Shown: one piece after another, positions 50,473 through 59,514 of the stretch
Position numbering within the stretch: the first letter of the stretch is position 1
Layout of the letters: each line of letters begins with the position of its first letter
From: Streptomyces sp. NBC_00335
GTDB taxonomy: Bacteria; Actinomycetota; Actinomycetes; Streptomycetales; Streptomycetaceae
Direction of reading: 5' to 3'
Length of the DNA: 64,000 bases
Assembly (NCBI RefSeq): GCF_036127095.1
Contig: NZ_CP108006.1
Coordinates: 186,001-250,000, forward strand
Notes under the pieces: generated by a model
What the model was told of the DNA's origin: nothing
Database searches by the model: none
The model's input: only the letters and a program-made list of their open reading frames with translations
Position numbers and translations under genes: made by a program

Positions 50473-51936
50473 ATGAACCCGATCAGCGAGTGTCCCGAAC
50501 CCCCCTCGACCCCCTTATCGGAAGCCCGTGTCCCTACGCCGAAGGCAGCGGCACCCAGTCGTCGCCGGATCCTGGGCGGCCTCGCAATGGCCGCGGCCGC
50601 TCCGCTCGTCCTGGGCGCGGGGAGGAGCCGGCCGCAAGCGGGAGCACCCGCGGGCCGGGCCGTCCTGCTCAGGAACGCCGCCCTCGTGCTCACCATGGAC
50701 CCCGCCCTCGGCGACGGCCCCCTGGGTACCGTCGAGGGCGCCGACGTCCTCATGCGGGACGGTGTCATCGCGGCCGTGGGGAAGCGGTTGTCCGCCCCAC
50801 CCGGCACGCACGTGATCGATGCCTCCGGCCAGCTGGTGATGCCGGGGTTCGTCGACGTGCACACCCACCTGTGGCAGTCCTCGATGCGCGGCGGCTGCGC
50901 GGACCGCGACCTCTTCGGGTGGCTGGCCGACTGCAACCGGGCGACGTTCTCCCGGATCACGCCCGCGGACATGTACCGCTTCGTCCGCCTCGGCGCCCTC
51001 GACTCCGTGCAGTCCGGGGTGACCACGCTCGTGGACTGGGTGGACGCCCTCCCGTACGACACGACGGTCCAGTACGTACGGGCCCTGGCCGGCGCGGGCG
51101 TGCGCTTCACCTACGCGATGTTCCAGGGCGAGCGGGACGCCTCGCTGATCACCCGGACGAAGAAGGAGCTCATCGACCCGCTCCCCCTCGCCTCGGCGCA
51201 GGTCGCCACCCACGCGGCACGGGCCATCAGGGGCCTCAACCGGCTGCACTGGGAGATCGCGCGGGATCTCGGAGTCATGCTCAACAGCCATGTCCTCGAA
51301 CGGTCCGAGCAGCGCGCGGACGATCCGATCGGCACCCTCACGGACATCGGTGCGCTGGGGCCACGGCTGCTCATGAACCATGCGATCCATCTCACCGACG
51401 ACGAGATCGCCGCGATCGCCGCGCACGACGTACGGGTCGCCCACTGCCCGCTCAGCAACATGCGCCTCGGCTCGGGAATCATGCGGCTGCCCGACCTCGG
51501 CCGGCGCGGCATCAAGGCAGGGCTCGGCCAGGACGGCGGCACCAACGACTCCTCTGACTTCTTCGCGCTCATGAAGACGGCCATCGGTCTCCAGCGCGCA
51601 CGCTCACTGGAGACCTCGGTGTTCCCCCAGGTGCACGACGTCCTACGGCTCGCCACGCTCGGCGGCGCCGAGGCGATCGGCATGGACGGCACGGTGGGAT
51701 CCCTGAACCCCGGCAAACGCGCCGACGTCATCGTGATCAGCCCCGCAGCTCTCAACTTCGCGCCGCGGTTCGACTGGATCAACCAGATCGTCTTCAACGG
51801 CCGCCCGGAGAACGTCCGCGCGGTCTTCGTGGACGGCCGTCCCCTCAAACTCGACGGCCGTCTCGTCGACGTCGACACCGACCGCGTCGTACGGGAGGCG
51901 GAATCCGCGGCCGGCCGCTTGCGCTCCGCCTCCTGA
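50473..51936 (+). CDS. Tat-exported amidohydrolase (TRZ/ATZ-like)
   Basis: A 487-aa protein. A twin-arginine signal (SRRRILGGLAMAAAAPLVLGAG) follows a 29-residue n-region. The metal-dependent hydrolase core has VDVHTHLWQSSMRGG (HxH metal ligands), NSHVLERSEQ and VAHCPLSNMRLGSGI, and GQDGGTNDSSDFFALMKTA. These resemble the chlorohydrolase/8-oxoguanine-deaminase branch, so a nitrogen heterocycle deaminase is plausible. ATG at 50473 after GGGAGG. Export of such an enzyme folded with metal fits the Tat route. A 21-bp terminator follows. Confidence 0.85.
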   Translation: MNPISECPEPPSTPLSEARVPTPKAAAPSRRRILGGLAMAAAAPLVLGAGRSRPQAGAPAGRAVLLRNAALVLTMDPALGDGPLGTVEGADVLMRDGVIAAVGKRLSAPPGTHVIDASGQLVMPGFVDVHTHLWQSSMRGGCADRDLFGWLADCNRATFSRITPADMYRFVRLGALDSVQSGVTTLVDWVDALPYDTTVQYVRALAGAGVRFTYAMFQGERDASLITRTKKELIDPLPLASAQVATHAARAIRGLNRLHWEIARDLGVMLNSHVLERSEQRADDPIGTLTDIGALGPRLLMNHAIHLTDDEIAAIAAHDVRVAHCPLSNMRLGSGIMRLPDLGRRGIKAGLGQDGGTNDSSDFFALMKTAIGLQRARSLETSVFPQVHDVLRLATLGGAEAIGMDGTVGSLNPGKRADVIVISPAALNFAPRFDWINQIVFNGRPENVRAVFVDGRPLKLDGRLVDVDTDRVVREAESAAGRLRSAS

Positions 51937-51938
51937 AC

Positions 51939-51985
51939 CGGGCACTGCCCCCGGGAGCGATGAGCGCTCCCGGGGGCAGTGCCCG
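51939..51985. terminator. Very strong bidirectional terminator
   Basis: A perfect 21-bp stem (51939-51959 with 51965-51985) and a 5-nt loop lie 2 nt after the amidohydrolase stop and 39 nt before the convergent chitinase stop. Confidence 0.9.
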
Positions 51986-52024
51986 CTCAATGCCGCATCT
52001 CCCCGCGAAGGTCAGGGGGCGTGA

Positions 52025-53725
52025 TCAACGGCCCTGGAGGGACTTGACGTTGTCGCCGAAGGTCCAGCCCTTCGAGCCGTCCCAGTTGATGGACCACGTC
52101 ATGAGGCCCTTCAGGGAACCGCCGAAGGCGTTCCACAACTGGCTGACCAGGCTCGGCGCCATGTGGCCGCCGCCCGCACCGGGCTGGGCCGGCAGGCCGG
52201 GCACCTGCTTGTCGTACGGCACCTTGATGGTGGTGCCCTGGATGGTCAGGCCGTTGTTCAGGCACGTGGTCTGGGCGGTGAACCCCTGGACGGTGCCTGC
52301 CTGGTAGGAGTCACCGGAGCAGCCGTACATGCTGCCGTTGTAGTACTGCATGTTCAGCCACCACAGCCGGCCGTTGTCGGCGTACTTCTTGATGATCGGC
52401 AGGTAGGAGCCCCAGATCGACCCGTAGGTGACGCTTCCGCCGGTCACGTACGCGGTTTCGGGGGCCATCGTCAGTCCGAAGCCCGCGGGCATCTGGGCCA
52501 GTACGCCGTCGATGATGCGGATCAGGTTGGCCTGCGAGGCGGACGGCGTGTTGATGTTGCCGCTTCCGGTCAGGCCGGTCTCGATGTCGATGTCGATTCC
52601 GTCGAAGTTGTACTTCTTGAGGATCGGGACGACGGTCGCCACGAACTTGTCGGCGACGGTGCTGGAGTTCAGGTCGATGCCCGCGGTGGCCCCGCCGATC
52701 GACATCAGGATCGTCGCGCCGGCCGCCTTGGCCTGGCACATTTCGGCCGGCGTCGCGACCTTGACGCCGGCGTCCATGCCGTCCTGCCACAGGGCGGTGC
52801 CGTCCGAGAGGATCACCGGGAAGGCGGCGTTGATGACGTTGTAGCCGTGCGCGGCGATCCGGCTGTCCGTGATGGGGACCCAGCCCATGCCGGGGTGGAC
52901 GCCGTTCGCGGCGCCGTCCCAGTTCTCCCAGTAGCCCTGCAGGACCTTGCCCGACGGCTTGGGCTTCGTGGGGCAGGTCTCGCCGGGAGGGGCGGTGGTC
53001 GGAGGCGCGGTGGTCGGGGGCGCCGTGGTCGGCGGGGCAGTCGTCGGGGGCGCGGTCGTCGGCGGGGCGGTGGTCGGCGGCACGGTGGTCGGCGGCGGCG
53101 TGGTCGGCGAGGGGCTGCTGCCGCCGGGGCCGGCGAGCGATACGTCGTCCGCGTAGTACGCGGGCTGGCCGTACCAGCCGTGCAGGTAGACGGTCACCGA
53201 GGTGGTGCTCGGCCCGGTGGTGAAGCCGACGCTGAGCTGACCGTACGACGGGCTGTTCGGCGTCCAGGTGGACGGGGTGCCGGTGATCCCGGTGCCGGTG
53301 GCGCCCAGGTAGACGTAGCTGCCCTGGACGTAAGCGCTCAGCGTGTACTGGGAGTTGGGCTGCACGCTGATGGTCTGGACGCACTGGGCGTTGTCCTGGC
53401 CGGTCGGCGTGGCCTTGAGCGCGGAGGCGCCGGAACGGACCGGACTGGTGACGGCGACGCCGGAGCCCCCGGAGCAGGTCCAGGAGGAGAGCCCGTTCTC
53501 GAATCCGGAGTTGACCACCAGGTTGGCGGCCTCGGCCCCGGCCGCGGCGGCTCCGGCGGTGACGGTTCCGGCCACGGCGAGGCCCGCGCCGATGACGGCG
53601 GCGGCGCTCACCCCGGCGAGGGAGCGGTTCAGGACGGTCGGTCCGCGTTGGGCGCCGCTGGTCCGGTCCGCACGAGGGCCGGTGTCAGCCGACAGGCGCG
53701 AAGTACGTGATCTCCGACGGAACAT
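52025..53725 (-). CDS. Secreted GH18 chitinase with N-terminal carbohydrate-binding domain
   Basis: A 566-aa protein. A long Arg-rich n-region precedes a signal (AGVSAAAVIGAGLAVAGTVTAGAAAAGAEA). A beta-sandwich CBM (LVVNSGFENGLSSWTC...YADDVSLAG) follows, then a PPTTA linker and the GH18 barrel. The catalytic motif is DGIDIDIE with acid E382. Substrate-binding aromatic segments (WENWDG, LWWLNMQYYNG, MTWSINWD) match exochitinase/ChiC-type Streptomyces enzymes. ATG at 53725 has GGAG upstream. It degrades chitin outside the cell. The promoter has the TGGTCCAGACCT element. Confidence 0.92.
   Translation of the reverse strand: MFRRRSRTSRLSADTGPRADRTSGAQRGPTVLNRSLAGVSAAAVIGAGLAVAGTVTAGAAAAGAEAANLVVNSGFENGLSSWTCSGGSGVAVTSPVRSGASALKATPTGQDNAQCVQTISVQPNSQYTLSAYVQGSYVYLGATGTGITGTPSTWTPNSPSYGQLSVGFTTGPSTTSVTVYLHGWYGQPAYYADDVSLAGPGGSSPSPTTPPPTTVPPTTAPPTTAPPTTAPPTTAPPTTAPPTTAPPGETCPTKPKPSGKVLQGYWENWDGAANGVHPGMGWVPITDSRIAAHGYNVINAAFPVILSDGTALWQDGMDAGVKVATPAEMCQAKAAGATILMSIGGATAGIDLNSSTVADKFVATVVPILKKYNFDGIDIDIETGLTGSGNINTPSASQANLIRIIDGVLAQMPAGFGLTMAPETAYVTGGSVTYGSIWGSYLPIIKKYADNGRLWWLNMQYYNGSMYGCSGDSYQAGTVQGFTAQTTCLNNGLTIQGTTIKVPYDKQVPGLPAQPGAGGGHMAPSLVSQLWNAFGGSLKGLMTWSINWDGSKGWTFGDNVKSLQGR
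52989..53108. repeat. Eight 15-bp repeats encoding the chitinase (PPTTA)n linker
   Basis: Eight consecutive degenerate 15-bp units of the type GGCGCGGTGGTCGGC, read on the minus strand as PPTTA/PPTTV. Confidence 0.85.
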
Positions 53726-53858
53726 GGTGCGCTCCATTCCCGCAGAGCGCCATGGGCATGACCGACGCGTGGGGGCGCGACGCCCGGCTCTGGGTGAGGT
53801 GGGGACAGGTGGGGCTGTGCCGGACCGGATCGTAGGAGCAACGACACGGCCGGTCAAT

Positions 53859-53870
53859 AGGTCTGGACCA
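53859..53870 (-). promoter_or_regulatory. Chitinase-type direct-repeat motif/DasR-like site
   Basis: On the minus strand the sequence is TGGTCCAGACCT, identical to the 12-bp element I recall from Streptomyces chitinase promoters, and close to the DasR consensus (ACTGGTCTAGACCACT). It is 134 bp upstream of the chitinase start, inside a larger imperfect palindrome (GGTCAATAGGTC / GGACCAATAACC). Only one copy is seen here. Confidence 0.75.
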
Positions 53871-54045
53871 ATAACCGCCGTATGACTCGTCCGGCGGGGA
53901 CGCGATCCGGGCCCCGGACCGAGCGAGCGCCCAACCCCACTGCCCACGAGGCGAGTCCGACCGACCCCGCGCCCACGGTCGCGGCTCGCACGCGCCGACG
54001 CCCCGCGGACCGGGGCCGCCCGGAGGCCCGATCCCGGTGGTGACC

Positions 54046-55542
54046 TCAGGGAAGCAGGCGGGAGGCGAGGTCGCGTACGGTCGCCATGTCGCTGAACGGG
54101 AGCAGTTCCTCGCCCACGATCTGGTGCGGTTCGCTGCCCTTCCCCGCGATCAGGACGATGTCTTCGGGCCGGGCCGCGGACAGTGCGAAGGCGATGGCTT
54201 GACGCCGGTCGGCGGAGCGCTCGTACGGTGTGCCGGTGCTCTCGATGCCGGCTGCGATCTGGTCCAGGATCGCCTCGGGGTTCTCGGTACGGGGGTTGTC
54301 CGAGGTGAGGACGCACAGGTCGGAGTGGGTGCCGGCGATGCGGCCCATCTCCGCGCGCTTGGTGGTGTCGCGGTCACCACCGCACCCGAAGACCGTGATG
54401 ACGCGACCGCGGGCGAAGCCCCGGATGGCGGTGAGGACCTTGTCGAGGGAGTCGGGCGAGTGCGCGTAGTCCACGATCACCGAGGTGCCGGCGGGGGTGA
54501 CGAAGCGCTCGAACCGGCCCGGTACGGGCGGCATCTGGGCGAGCGCGGCGACCAGTCCCTCCAGGTCGTGCCCCAGGACCCGGCAGGCCGCCAGGGCCGC
54601 CAGCGCGTTGGACACGGAGAACCGGCCCGGGACCGGGATCGAGGCCTGGTACTCACGGCCGGCGTGGTGCAGCGTGAACCGCGTGCCGGAGGCGTCCGCG
54701 ATCAGGTCCGTGGCCCGGAAGTCGGCCTCTTCGTCGAGGCCGTACGTCGTCACCGCGCCCGGCATCATCGTGGGGATCCCGGCGCCCACGGCGTCGTCCA
54801 CGTTGACCACGGCGTGCCGGCACAGCCCTTGGAACAGCCGCATCTTGGCGTCCGTGTAGTGGGCCATCGTGCCGTGGTCGTCCAGGTGGTCCTGGGTCAG
54901 GTTGGTGAAGACGCCGACGTCGACGAACGTCCGGTCCATCCGGTACGTCTGCAGGGCCATCGAGGTGGCTTCCAGCACCACGCTGCCGGTGCCCTGGTCC
55001 CGCATGCGGCCCAGGAGGTACTGCAGATCGGGCGATTCCGGTGTGGTCAGCGCCGAGGGCGGCATCGGGATCACCTCGTCGCCGATCCGGCTGCCCGCCG
55101 TCCCGATCACGCCCACCGAGGCGCCCTCGGAGATCTTGAGGAGCGACTCGACCATGTAGGAGATGGAGGTCTTCCCGTTGGTCCCGGTGACCGCGACCAT
55201 GTCCATGTGCCGGCCCGGCTCACCGAAGTAGCGGGCGGAGACCACGGCGGCCGCCTTGCGGGTGTCGGGGACCCGTACGAGGCACACCGCCGGCAGCAGC
55301 TCTCGCCCGGGGGGCGCCGCGGCGGCCCCCGCCTCGTCGACCAGCACCCCCACCGCCCCGCGCGCGAGCGCCGCGCCGATGGCTGCGGGGCCGCCGCCGC
55401 GGTGGCCGGGTACCGCGATGAAGAGCGAGCCCGGCACCACGCGGTCGACGTCGAAGGTGGTGCCCGCCGTGATCCCCGTCGACTCGGTGTCGCCCTGGAT
55501 GACGTGGTGATCATGGCCGGTCAGCAACCCGCTCAACTTCAC
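54046..55542 (-). CDS. Stand-alone MurE-like UDP-MurNAc-tripeptide synthase
   Basis: A 498-aa ATP-dependent Mur ligase. N-terminal UDP-MurNAc domain (GDTESTGITAGTTFDVDRVVPGSLFIAVPG), P-loop VAVTGTNGKTSIS, central TNLTQDHLDDHG, and the C-terminal ligand domain with VDYAHSPDSL and SDNPRTENP. The DNPR motif is the diaminopimelate-specificity signature. The GTG at 55542 has GAAGGGA upstream. Normal murE lies in the division/cell-wall cluster; this copy is alone beside a chitinase gene, with no other mur gene near. It may be a paralogue for special growth conditions or another peptide ligation. Confidence 0.88.
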   Translation of the reverse strand: MKLSGLLTGHDHHVIQGDTESTGITAGTTFDVDRVVPGSLFIAVPGHRGGGPAAIGAALARGAVGVLVDEAGAAAAPPGRELLPAVCLVRVPDTRKAAAVVSARYFGEPGRHMDMVAVTGTNGKTSISYMVESLLKISEGASVGVIGTAGSRIGDEVIPMPPSALTTPESPDLQYLLGRMRDQGTGSVVLEATSMALQTYRMDRTFVDVGVFTNLTQDHLDDHGTMAHYTDAKMRLFQGLCRHAVVNVDDAVGAGIPTMMPGAVTTYGLDEEADFRATDLIADASGTRFTLHHAGREYQASIPVPGRFSVSNALAALAACRVLGHDLEGLVAALAQMPPVPGRFERFVTPAGTSVIVDYAHSPDSLDKVLTAIRGFARGRVITVFGCGGDRDTTKRAEMGRIAGTHSDLCVLTSDNPRTENPEAILDQIAAGIESTGTPYERSADRRQAIAFALSAARPEDIVLIAGKGSEPHQIVGEELLPFSDMATVRDLASRLLP

Positions 55543-56070
55543 GGTGGTCCCTTCGGAGGCGGCTACGGCCCGGCGCACGGCCCTAGCCTGGTGGCAGCGC
55601 CGACGGGGCGTCGGTACTGCGGTGGTGGGACGGGGAGGGCGATGCGTCGCCCTCGGGGCAACAGGGCCGGGCCCGACGCGATGATCGGGCCGGGGTACCG
55701 GGGCAGAGCCCGTCGCCGAGGATGGTGCGGCGGGAAGGACTGGGCCCGGGCGCGGTGGGAAAGCGCTAGCCGTGGCCGTGCAGGACGCCGCGGCCGACCG
55801 TGGGGGCCTTGCCGTCGGCAGCGGTCCGCGGGCTGATACCCGTCCGGACCGCGGAGGCCGCACGCGCGCCAGGGGCGGCCTGCGGCAGGCACTTCCCCGT
55901 GACACGTCGTGTGCGGCTCATGGGCCGAGTGTACGTGCGCCCGCCCGGTCCGTACGCCGCGTCCGCCCGCAGGTCGAGGACATCCGCGCCGGTCGGGGCT
56001 CCGCCGTCCTGCAACCGCAGGGGCGTGACGCGCATCAGATCATCGGAGACGAGCTCCCGGGAGGACTCGG
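55543..56070. other. Intergenic region without a supported gene
   Basis: About 530 bp upstream of the MurE paralogue. Frames on both strands lack clear coding pattern or motifs. It presumably holds the MurE promoter. Confidence 0.45.
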
Positions 56071-56235
56071 ATGCACAGCCTGTCCTTCGATCGACCCGGC
56101 CGCTTCCGGCCCGGGAACCTGCACACGTCGATCGCGGCCGCGTACCGCTGCCCCGGCTCCATGATCACCACCCGGTTCGAGGTGCCCGCCCTGCTCGCGC
56201 GTACGGCCGCGCGATCGGGTGGCGGGGCGGGCTAA
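56071..56235 (+). CDS. Possible small protein, 54 aa
   Basis: ATG with GGGAGG 5-6 nt upstream, ending in TAA. The translation (MHSLSFDRPGRFRPGNLHTS...) has no known motif. It overlaps the stop of the convergent questin-oxidase-like gene by 4 nt. The good ribosome site is the main support. Confidence 0.35.
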   Translation: MHSLSFDRPGRFRPGNLHTSIAAAYRCPGSMITTRFEVPALLARTAARSGGGAG

Positions 56236-57266
56236 CGCAGCGGTTCGGTCAGTTCCATGGAGCGCAGGGCTGCCGCGAGGGCTGGTCCGTCGCCGATGTC
56301 GAGTGCCGTGTCGGTCAGTTTGATGACGTGTTCGTCTCCGTGTGCCAGGGCCCGTTCGAAGACCTCCTCGGAGGTGAAGGTGCCCGGCGGGGTGAAGGCG
56401 ACCGGGGCGTCGGGGGCGTACATCGCGGTGACGGCTGCGGAGGCCGTCCAGGCTGCTCGCAGGCTGGGTGCCCACAGGGCGGGCGGTAGGGCGGGCAGGG
56501 TGCGCAGCACGGCGTTGGGGGCCGTGGCGGCGTGGACCAGCATGGTTTCCTCGCCGTGGCCATGGGTGGCGTAGCGGTGGGTCGCCGCCCGCACCAGGTC
56601 GACGAGGTGCAGGCGCGCCTGGTCGGGGTCGGGGACGGATGTGGGGTCCGTGATCGTGGCCGCCCACATCGGCAGGCCCGTGACGCGACGGAGGCGGTCG
56701 GGGAAGCTGCCGTCCCGTTCGGTGATGGGTCGTACCGCGTCGAGGGCGACGGCCGCGCCGTCGCCACCCGCTCCGGGCAGTCGGGCGAGGTCCGCGACGG
56801 GGTGGTGGCGGGCGGCCCAGTAGCCGAGACCGTGCGCGAGTTCGGCCAGACGTGGTGCGGTGTGTTCACCCGCGAGCAGGGTGCGCACCGCGTGGCCCAC
56901 CCGGATCAGCGGATGCGTCGAGCCGCCGTACATGCCGGGGAGGAGACGCGGCCACCACTGCGCCAGCACATCGCGCCAGGGGCGGTCGGTGATCTCACGC
57001 TCGAAGAAGTCGATCCAGTCGGCGGCGCGGCGCGGATCACCCAGCGCGACATGCCAGTTGGCGGCCGTGACCGGCTCGACGCGCGTCGGGAACTCCTCCA
57101 GCCTGCTCGCGTACAGATCGAGCCAGCGGTGCACCGTGCCGGCCTGCCCGCGAACGGAAAGGGCCTCAACGGCCATCGGCGCGTGGTTGGTCAGCCGCCC
57201 GAGCCGCTCGGGGCCCGAACCGTGCAAGCGCTGAAGCGCCTCGTCGAGAATGCCTGTCGTATCCAT
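56232..57266 (-). CDS. Questin-oxidase-like (DUF4243) protein
   Basis: A 344-aa soluble protein with the questin oxidase-family pattern: NHAPMAVEALSVRG near the N-terminus, LLPGMYGGSTHPLIRVGHAVR, LGYWAARH, and late THGHGEETMLVHAATAPNAV with several conserved histidines that may bind a metal. In fungi these enzymes perform Baeyer-Villiger type oxidation in anthraquinone pathways; the bacterial role is unknown. It is monocistronic, and a small inverted repeat lies 45 bp upstream. Confidence 0.78.
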   Translation of the reverse strand: MDTTGILDEALQRLHGSGPERLGRLTNHAPMAVEALSVRGQAGTVHRWLDLYASRLEEFPTRVEPVTAANWHVALGDPRRAADWIDFFEREITDRPWRDVLAQWWPRLLPGMYGGSTHPLIRVGHAVRTLLAGEHTAPRLAELAHGLGYWAARHHPVADLARLPGAGGDGAAVALDAVRPITERDGSFPDRLRRVTGLPMWAATITDPTSVPDPDQARLHLVDLVRAATHRYATHGHGEETMLVHAATAPNAVLRTLPALPPALWAPSLRAAWTASAAVTAMYAPDAPVAFTPPGTFTSEEVFERALAHGDEHVIKLTDTALDIGDGPALAAALRSMELTEPLR

Positions 57267-57310
57267 GACGACGACCGTAAGTCCGCAGCTACGAGCGCGT
57301 AACGGGCCGA

Positions 57311-57334
57311 AGACCTAAGTCGCGGCCTAGGTCT
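57311..57334. promoter_or_regulatory. Inverted repeat upstream of the questin-oxidase-like gene
   Basis: AGACCTA (57311-57317) and TAGGTCT (57328-57334) form a perfect 7-bp inverted repeat with a 10-nt spacer, about 45 bp before the start. It could be an operator; the regulator is unknown. Confidence 0.45.
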
Positions 57335-57626
57335 CCCGCCGCAGTGAGTTCGTCCTGCGAGGCAGACTGGAAGACCACCAAGCCGCCCGAGTGCGGTGCG
57401 GGAGCCCGCCTTGATCCGGTCGGCGAGGCGGGTGCGCAGCCTCAGGGTCACCCAGGAGGGGTACGGCGGAGGCCGCCGGCCCGGCCAGGCATCCCGACGA
57501 GGGCGCTCAGCGTGGACTCGCCTTTCGCCAGGACGGGTTGACGAGGCCGGGGATGTCGGGCACGACGGTCCGAATGGTGCGGGCGATCTTACGGTGGGCT
57601 GACGGGCGCCCGATATCCTGTGCGAC
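57335..57626. other. Intergenic region, nothing recognised
   Basis: About 290 bp between the questin-oxidase promoter and the next small gene. No RNA gene or convincing frame was seen. Confidence 0.4.
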
Positions 57627-57791
57627 ATGTCCCCCAACCCACCCGACCCTGGTGGCGCACGCCCTGCGGCCGAGGTCAACGTCGAGATCCGGGCGCTCGT
57701 CGCCGCGGGTGGCGCGGGGACGGAGCGGTATCAGGAGCTCCTCGAAGAGTGGGCCGTGGCGATCCGGGCCGAGGTCGAGTCGGCGGCCTGA
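57627..57791 (+). CDS. Small hypothetical protein, 54 aa
   Basis: ATG start, TGA stop. The product is acidic with a helical second half (GTERYQELLEEWAVAIRAEVES). Strong third-position GC and a natural amphipathic helix support it as real. No family is recognised; it may be a small regulatory partner. Confidence 0.5.
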   Translation: MSPNPPDPGGARPAAEVNVEIRALVAAGGAGTERYQELLEEWAVAIRAEVESAA

Positions 57792-57965
57792 CGCACTTCC
57801 GCCCCACCGGGCGCTGTCCCCGCGTGGGGTCCGGTGGGGGCGGAATCGTGCAGCGAGGCAGCCCGCCTCAACCCTTGAATGGGATACGGAACAGGCTAGC
57901 GGCGGGCACTGACAACGGGGTGTCTCCGGGATGCCGCACGGGCCGGCCGCGCGCACGCTGGAGGC

Positions 57966-58190
57966 ATGCCGGACCGTACAGAGATCGTCATTCATCCCGT
58001 GTCACCGCAGGGCGGCCGGAAGGTGACCGCCCACCGCCTCGGCGTCGACGCCGACCTCGGCCGGGCGTACGACCCGGCAGACGTGTCCGAGTTCCTCCGC
58101 CGGGCCGGCCTCGAGGATGTCGACCTCAGCGAGGACGGACCGATCCGCTGGGAAGGCGGCGGACCCGAGGTGTGGACCGCCGCCACCTGA
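57966..58190 (+). CDS. Conserved small hypothetical protein, 74 aa
   Basis: Begins MPDRTEIVIHPVSPQGGRKVTAHRLG and has LGRAYDPADVSEFLRRAGLED. It is soluble, acidic and resembles small Streptomyces-conserved proteins with no assigned role. Monocistronic. Confidence 0.6.
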   Translation: MPDRTEIVIHPVSPQGGRKVTAHRLGVDADLGRAYDPADVSEFLRRAGLEDVDLSEDGPIRWEGGGPEVWTAAT

Positions 58191-58402
58191 CGCCGGGCGC
58201 GCGGCAGCCCTCCCGTGGGGAGCCGGGAGGGCGACGTGCCCGGGATGGTCCGGAGCCACACCATATGCACGGGCTTGGGCAAGCCGGTAGGCATGTGACA
58301 GGGGAGATTCCGGATCGCGTGACAGGCCCGGCTACAGGTCATCGAAGTCCCCGGCCTCGGCACAAGGCCAGTTCTTTCGCCGCCCGGGTGCACACTGACG
58401 GC

Positions 58403-58681
58403 ATGCCGAGACAATTCGAGAGCGACGCGGTACTGGTGATCGACGGGACCGAACGGGCCGTCTACGCCCGAATCTCCATCTTCGGCGACGAAACGCAGGT
58501 CAAGGAATGGTTCGGCTCCCTCACTGCCGACGAGCCCGGGCTCGAGTGGGAGCTGCAGAACGCTCGCGTGGCCATCCTGTGCATGCCGGACGGCAAGGAA
58601 GGGTCCGTCAGGACCAGCGACGGCCCCAGCAGGAAGCGGGGCGATGTCGCCTTCACGGGCAGCGGCCACCCGCCCGTCTGA
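58403..58681 (+). CDS. Small hypothetical protein, 92 aa
   Basis: ATG at 58403. The product reads MPRQFESDAVLVIDGTERAVYARISIFGDETQVKEWFGSL, a compact beta-rich domain, then a polar tail. No family is recognised. A terminator-type hairpin follows 18 nt after the stop, supporting an independent transcription unit. Confidence 0.6.
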   Translation: MPRQFESDAVLVIDGTERAVYARISIFGDETQVKEWFGSLTADEPGLEWELQNARVAILCMPDGKEGSVRTSDGPSRKRGDVAFTGSGHPPV

Positions 58682-58698
58682 TGTGAGACAGAGCAAAG

Positions 58699-58723
58699 GC
58701 CCCCACCCGCGAGGGGTGGGGGC
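58699..58723. terminator. Terminator between small gene and deoxynucleoside kinase
   Basis: GCCCCCACCC (58699-58708) and GGGTGGGGGC (58714-58723) with a 5-nt loop, in a convergent gap. Confidence 0.8.
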
Positions 58724-58851
58724 GGCGGGGGCGCCGTGCCGGCCGGCCCGCCATGATCACGACGTGGCGGATCACCGAGGCATGAGGAAGCAGCCGGCTT
58801 CCGCTTTGCACCTATTCAGCCGAATGAGGGATGAATCGCGAGACCTCGGCG

Positions 58852-59514
58852 TCAGGCTCGCAGGCGGCCCGCCGCCAGGGCGTCCTTGACCTCGCGCACC
58901 ACGCGGGCCGCATCGTCCGGGTCGTGCACCACGTCCGTGTGGTTCATGTCGATGACCAGGACCTCGCTGGCCGAGTAGTGCTTGTGCACCCAGTCGTCGT
59001 AGCCGGACCACAGCGTCCGGTAGTACTCGACGAGGCTCTCGTCCTGCTCGAAGTCTCGGCCCCGCAGTCCGATGCGGTGCAGGACCGTCTCGAAGTCCGC
59101 CTTGAGGTAGACCATGAGGTCGGGAGCCTTGCGGTACGGCAGGCCGTCGATCTCGCGCATCATCTCGTTCAGCAGGCCCTCGTACACCCGCATCTCGAGG
59201 GAGCTGATCCGGCCCAGGTCGTGATTGACCTTGGCGAAGTACCAGTCCTCGTAGATGGACCGGTCCAGGACGTTGTCGCCCTGCTTGTACGCCTCCTTGA
59301 TCGCGGCGAACCGCGTCTGCAGGAAGTAGAGCTGCAGGAGGAAGGGGTAGCGCTTCGCCTGGATCTCCTCGGGGCTCGACGTGTAGAAGAGCGGAAGGAT
59401 CGGATTGTCTTCCACGCTCTCGTAGAAGACCTCGCTGCCGAGCTCCTTCGCGAGCAGCTCGGCGACGCTCGTCTTGCCGATTCCGATCATGCCTCCGACG
59501 CAGATCACTGGCAT
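58852..59514 (-). CDS. Deoxynucleoside kinase (dNK/dGK-dAK family)
   Basis: A 220-aa P-loop kinase with GMIGIGKTSVAELLAKELG (Walker A), YESVEDNPILPLFY, LDRSIYEDWYFAK (the DRS motif with the arginine and aspartate near the substrate base), and RGRDFEQ as lid. Catalytic glutamate in YESVEDN is present. It phosphorylates deoxyribonucleosides with ATP in the cytoplasm for nucleotide salvage. The start has a weak ribosome site. It is monocistronic. Confidence 0.88.
   Translation of the reverse strand: MPVICVGGMIGIGKTSVAELLAKELGSEVFYESVEDNPILPLFYTSSPEEIQAKRYPFLLQLYFLQTRFAAIKEAYKQGDNVLDRSIYEDWYFAKVNHDLGRISSLEMRVYEGLLNEMMREIDGLPYRKAPDLMVYLKADFETVLHRIGLRGRDFEQDESLVEYYRTLWSGYDDWVHKHYSASEVLVIDMNHTDVVHDPDDAARVVREVKDALAAGRLRA

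Noticed and set aside
55772..56164. 130-codon plus-strand frame upstream of the MurE paralogue
   Set aside because: No ribosome site, Arg/Gly-rich and no recognisable feature.
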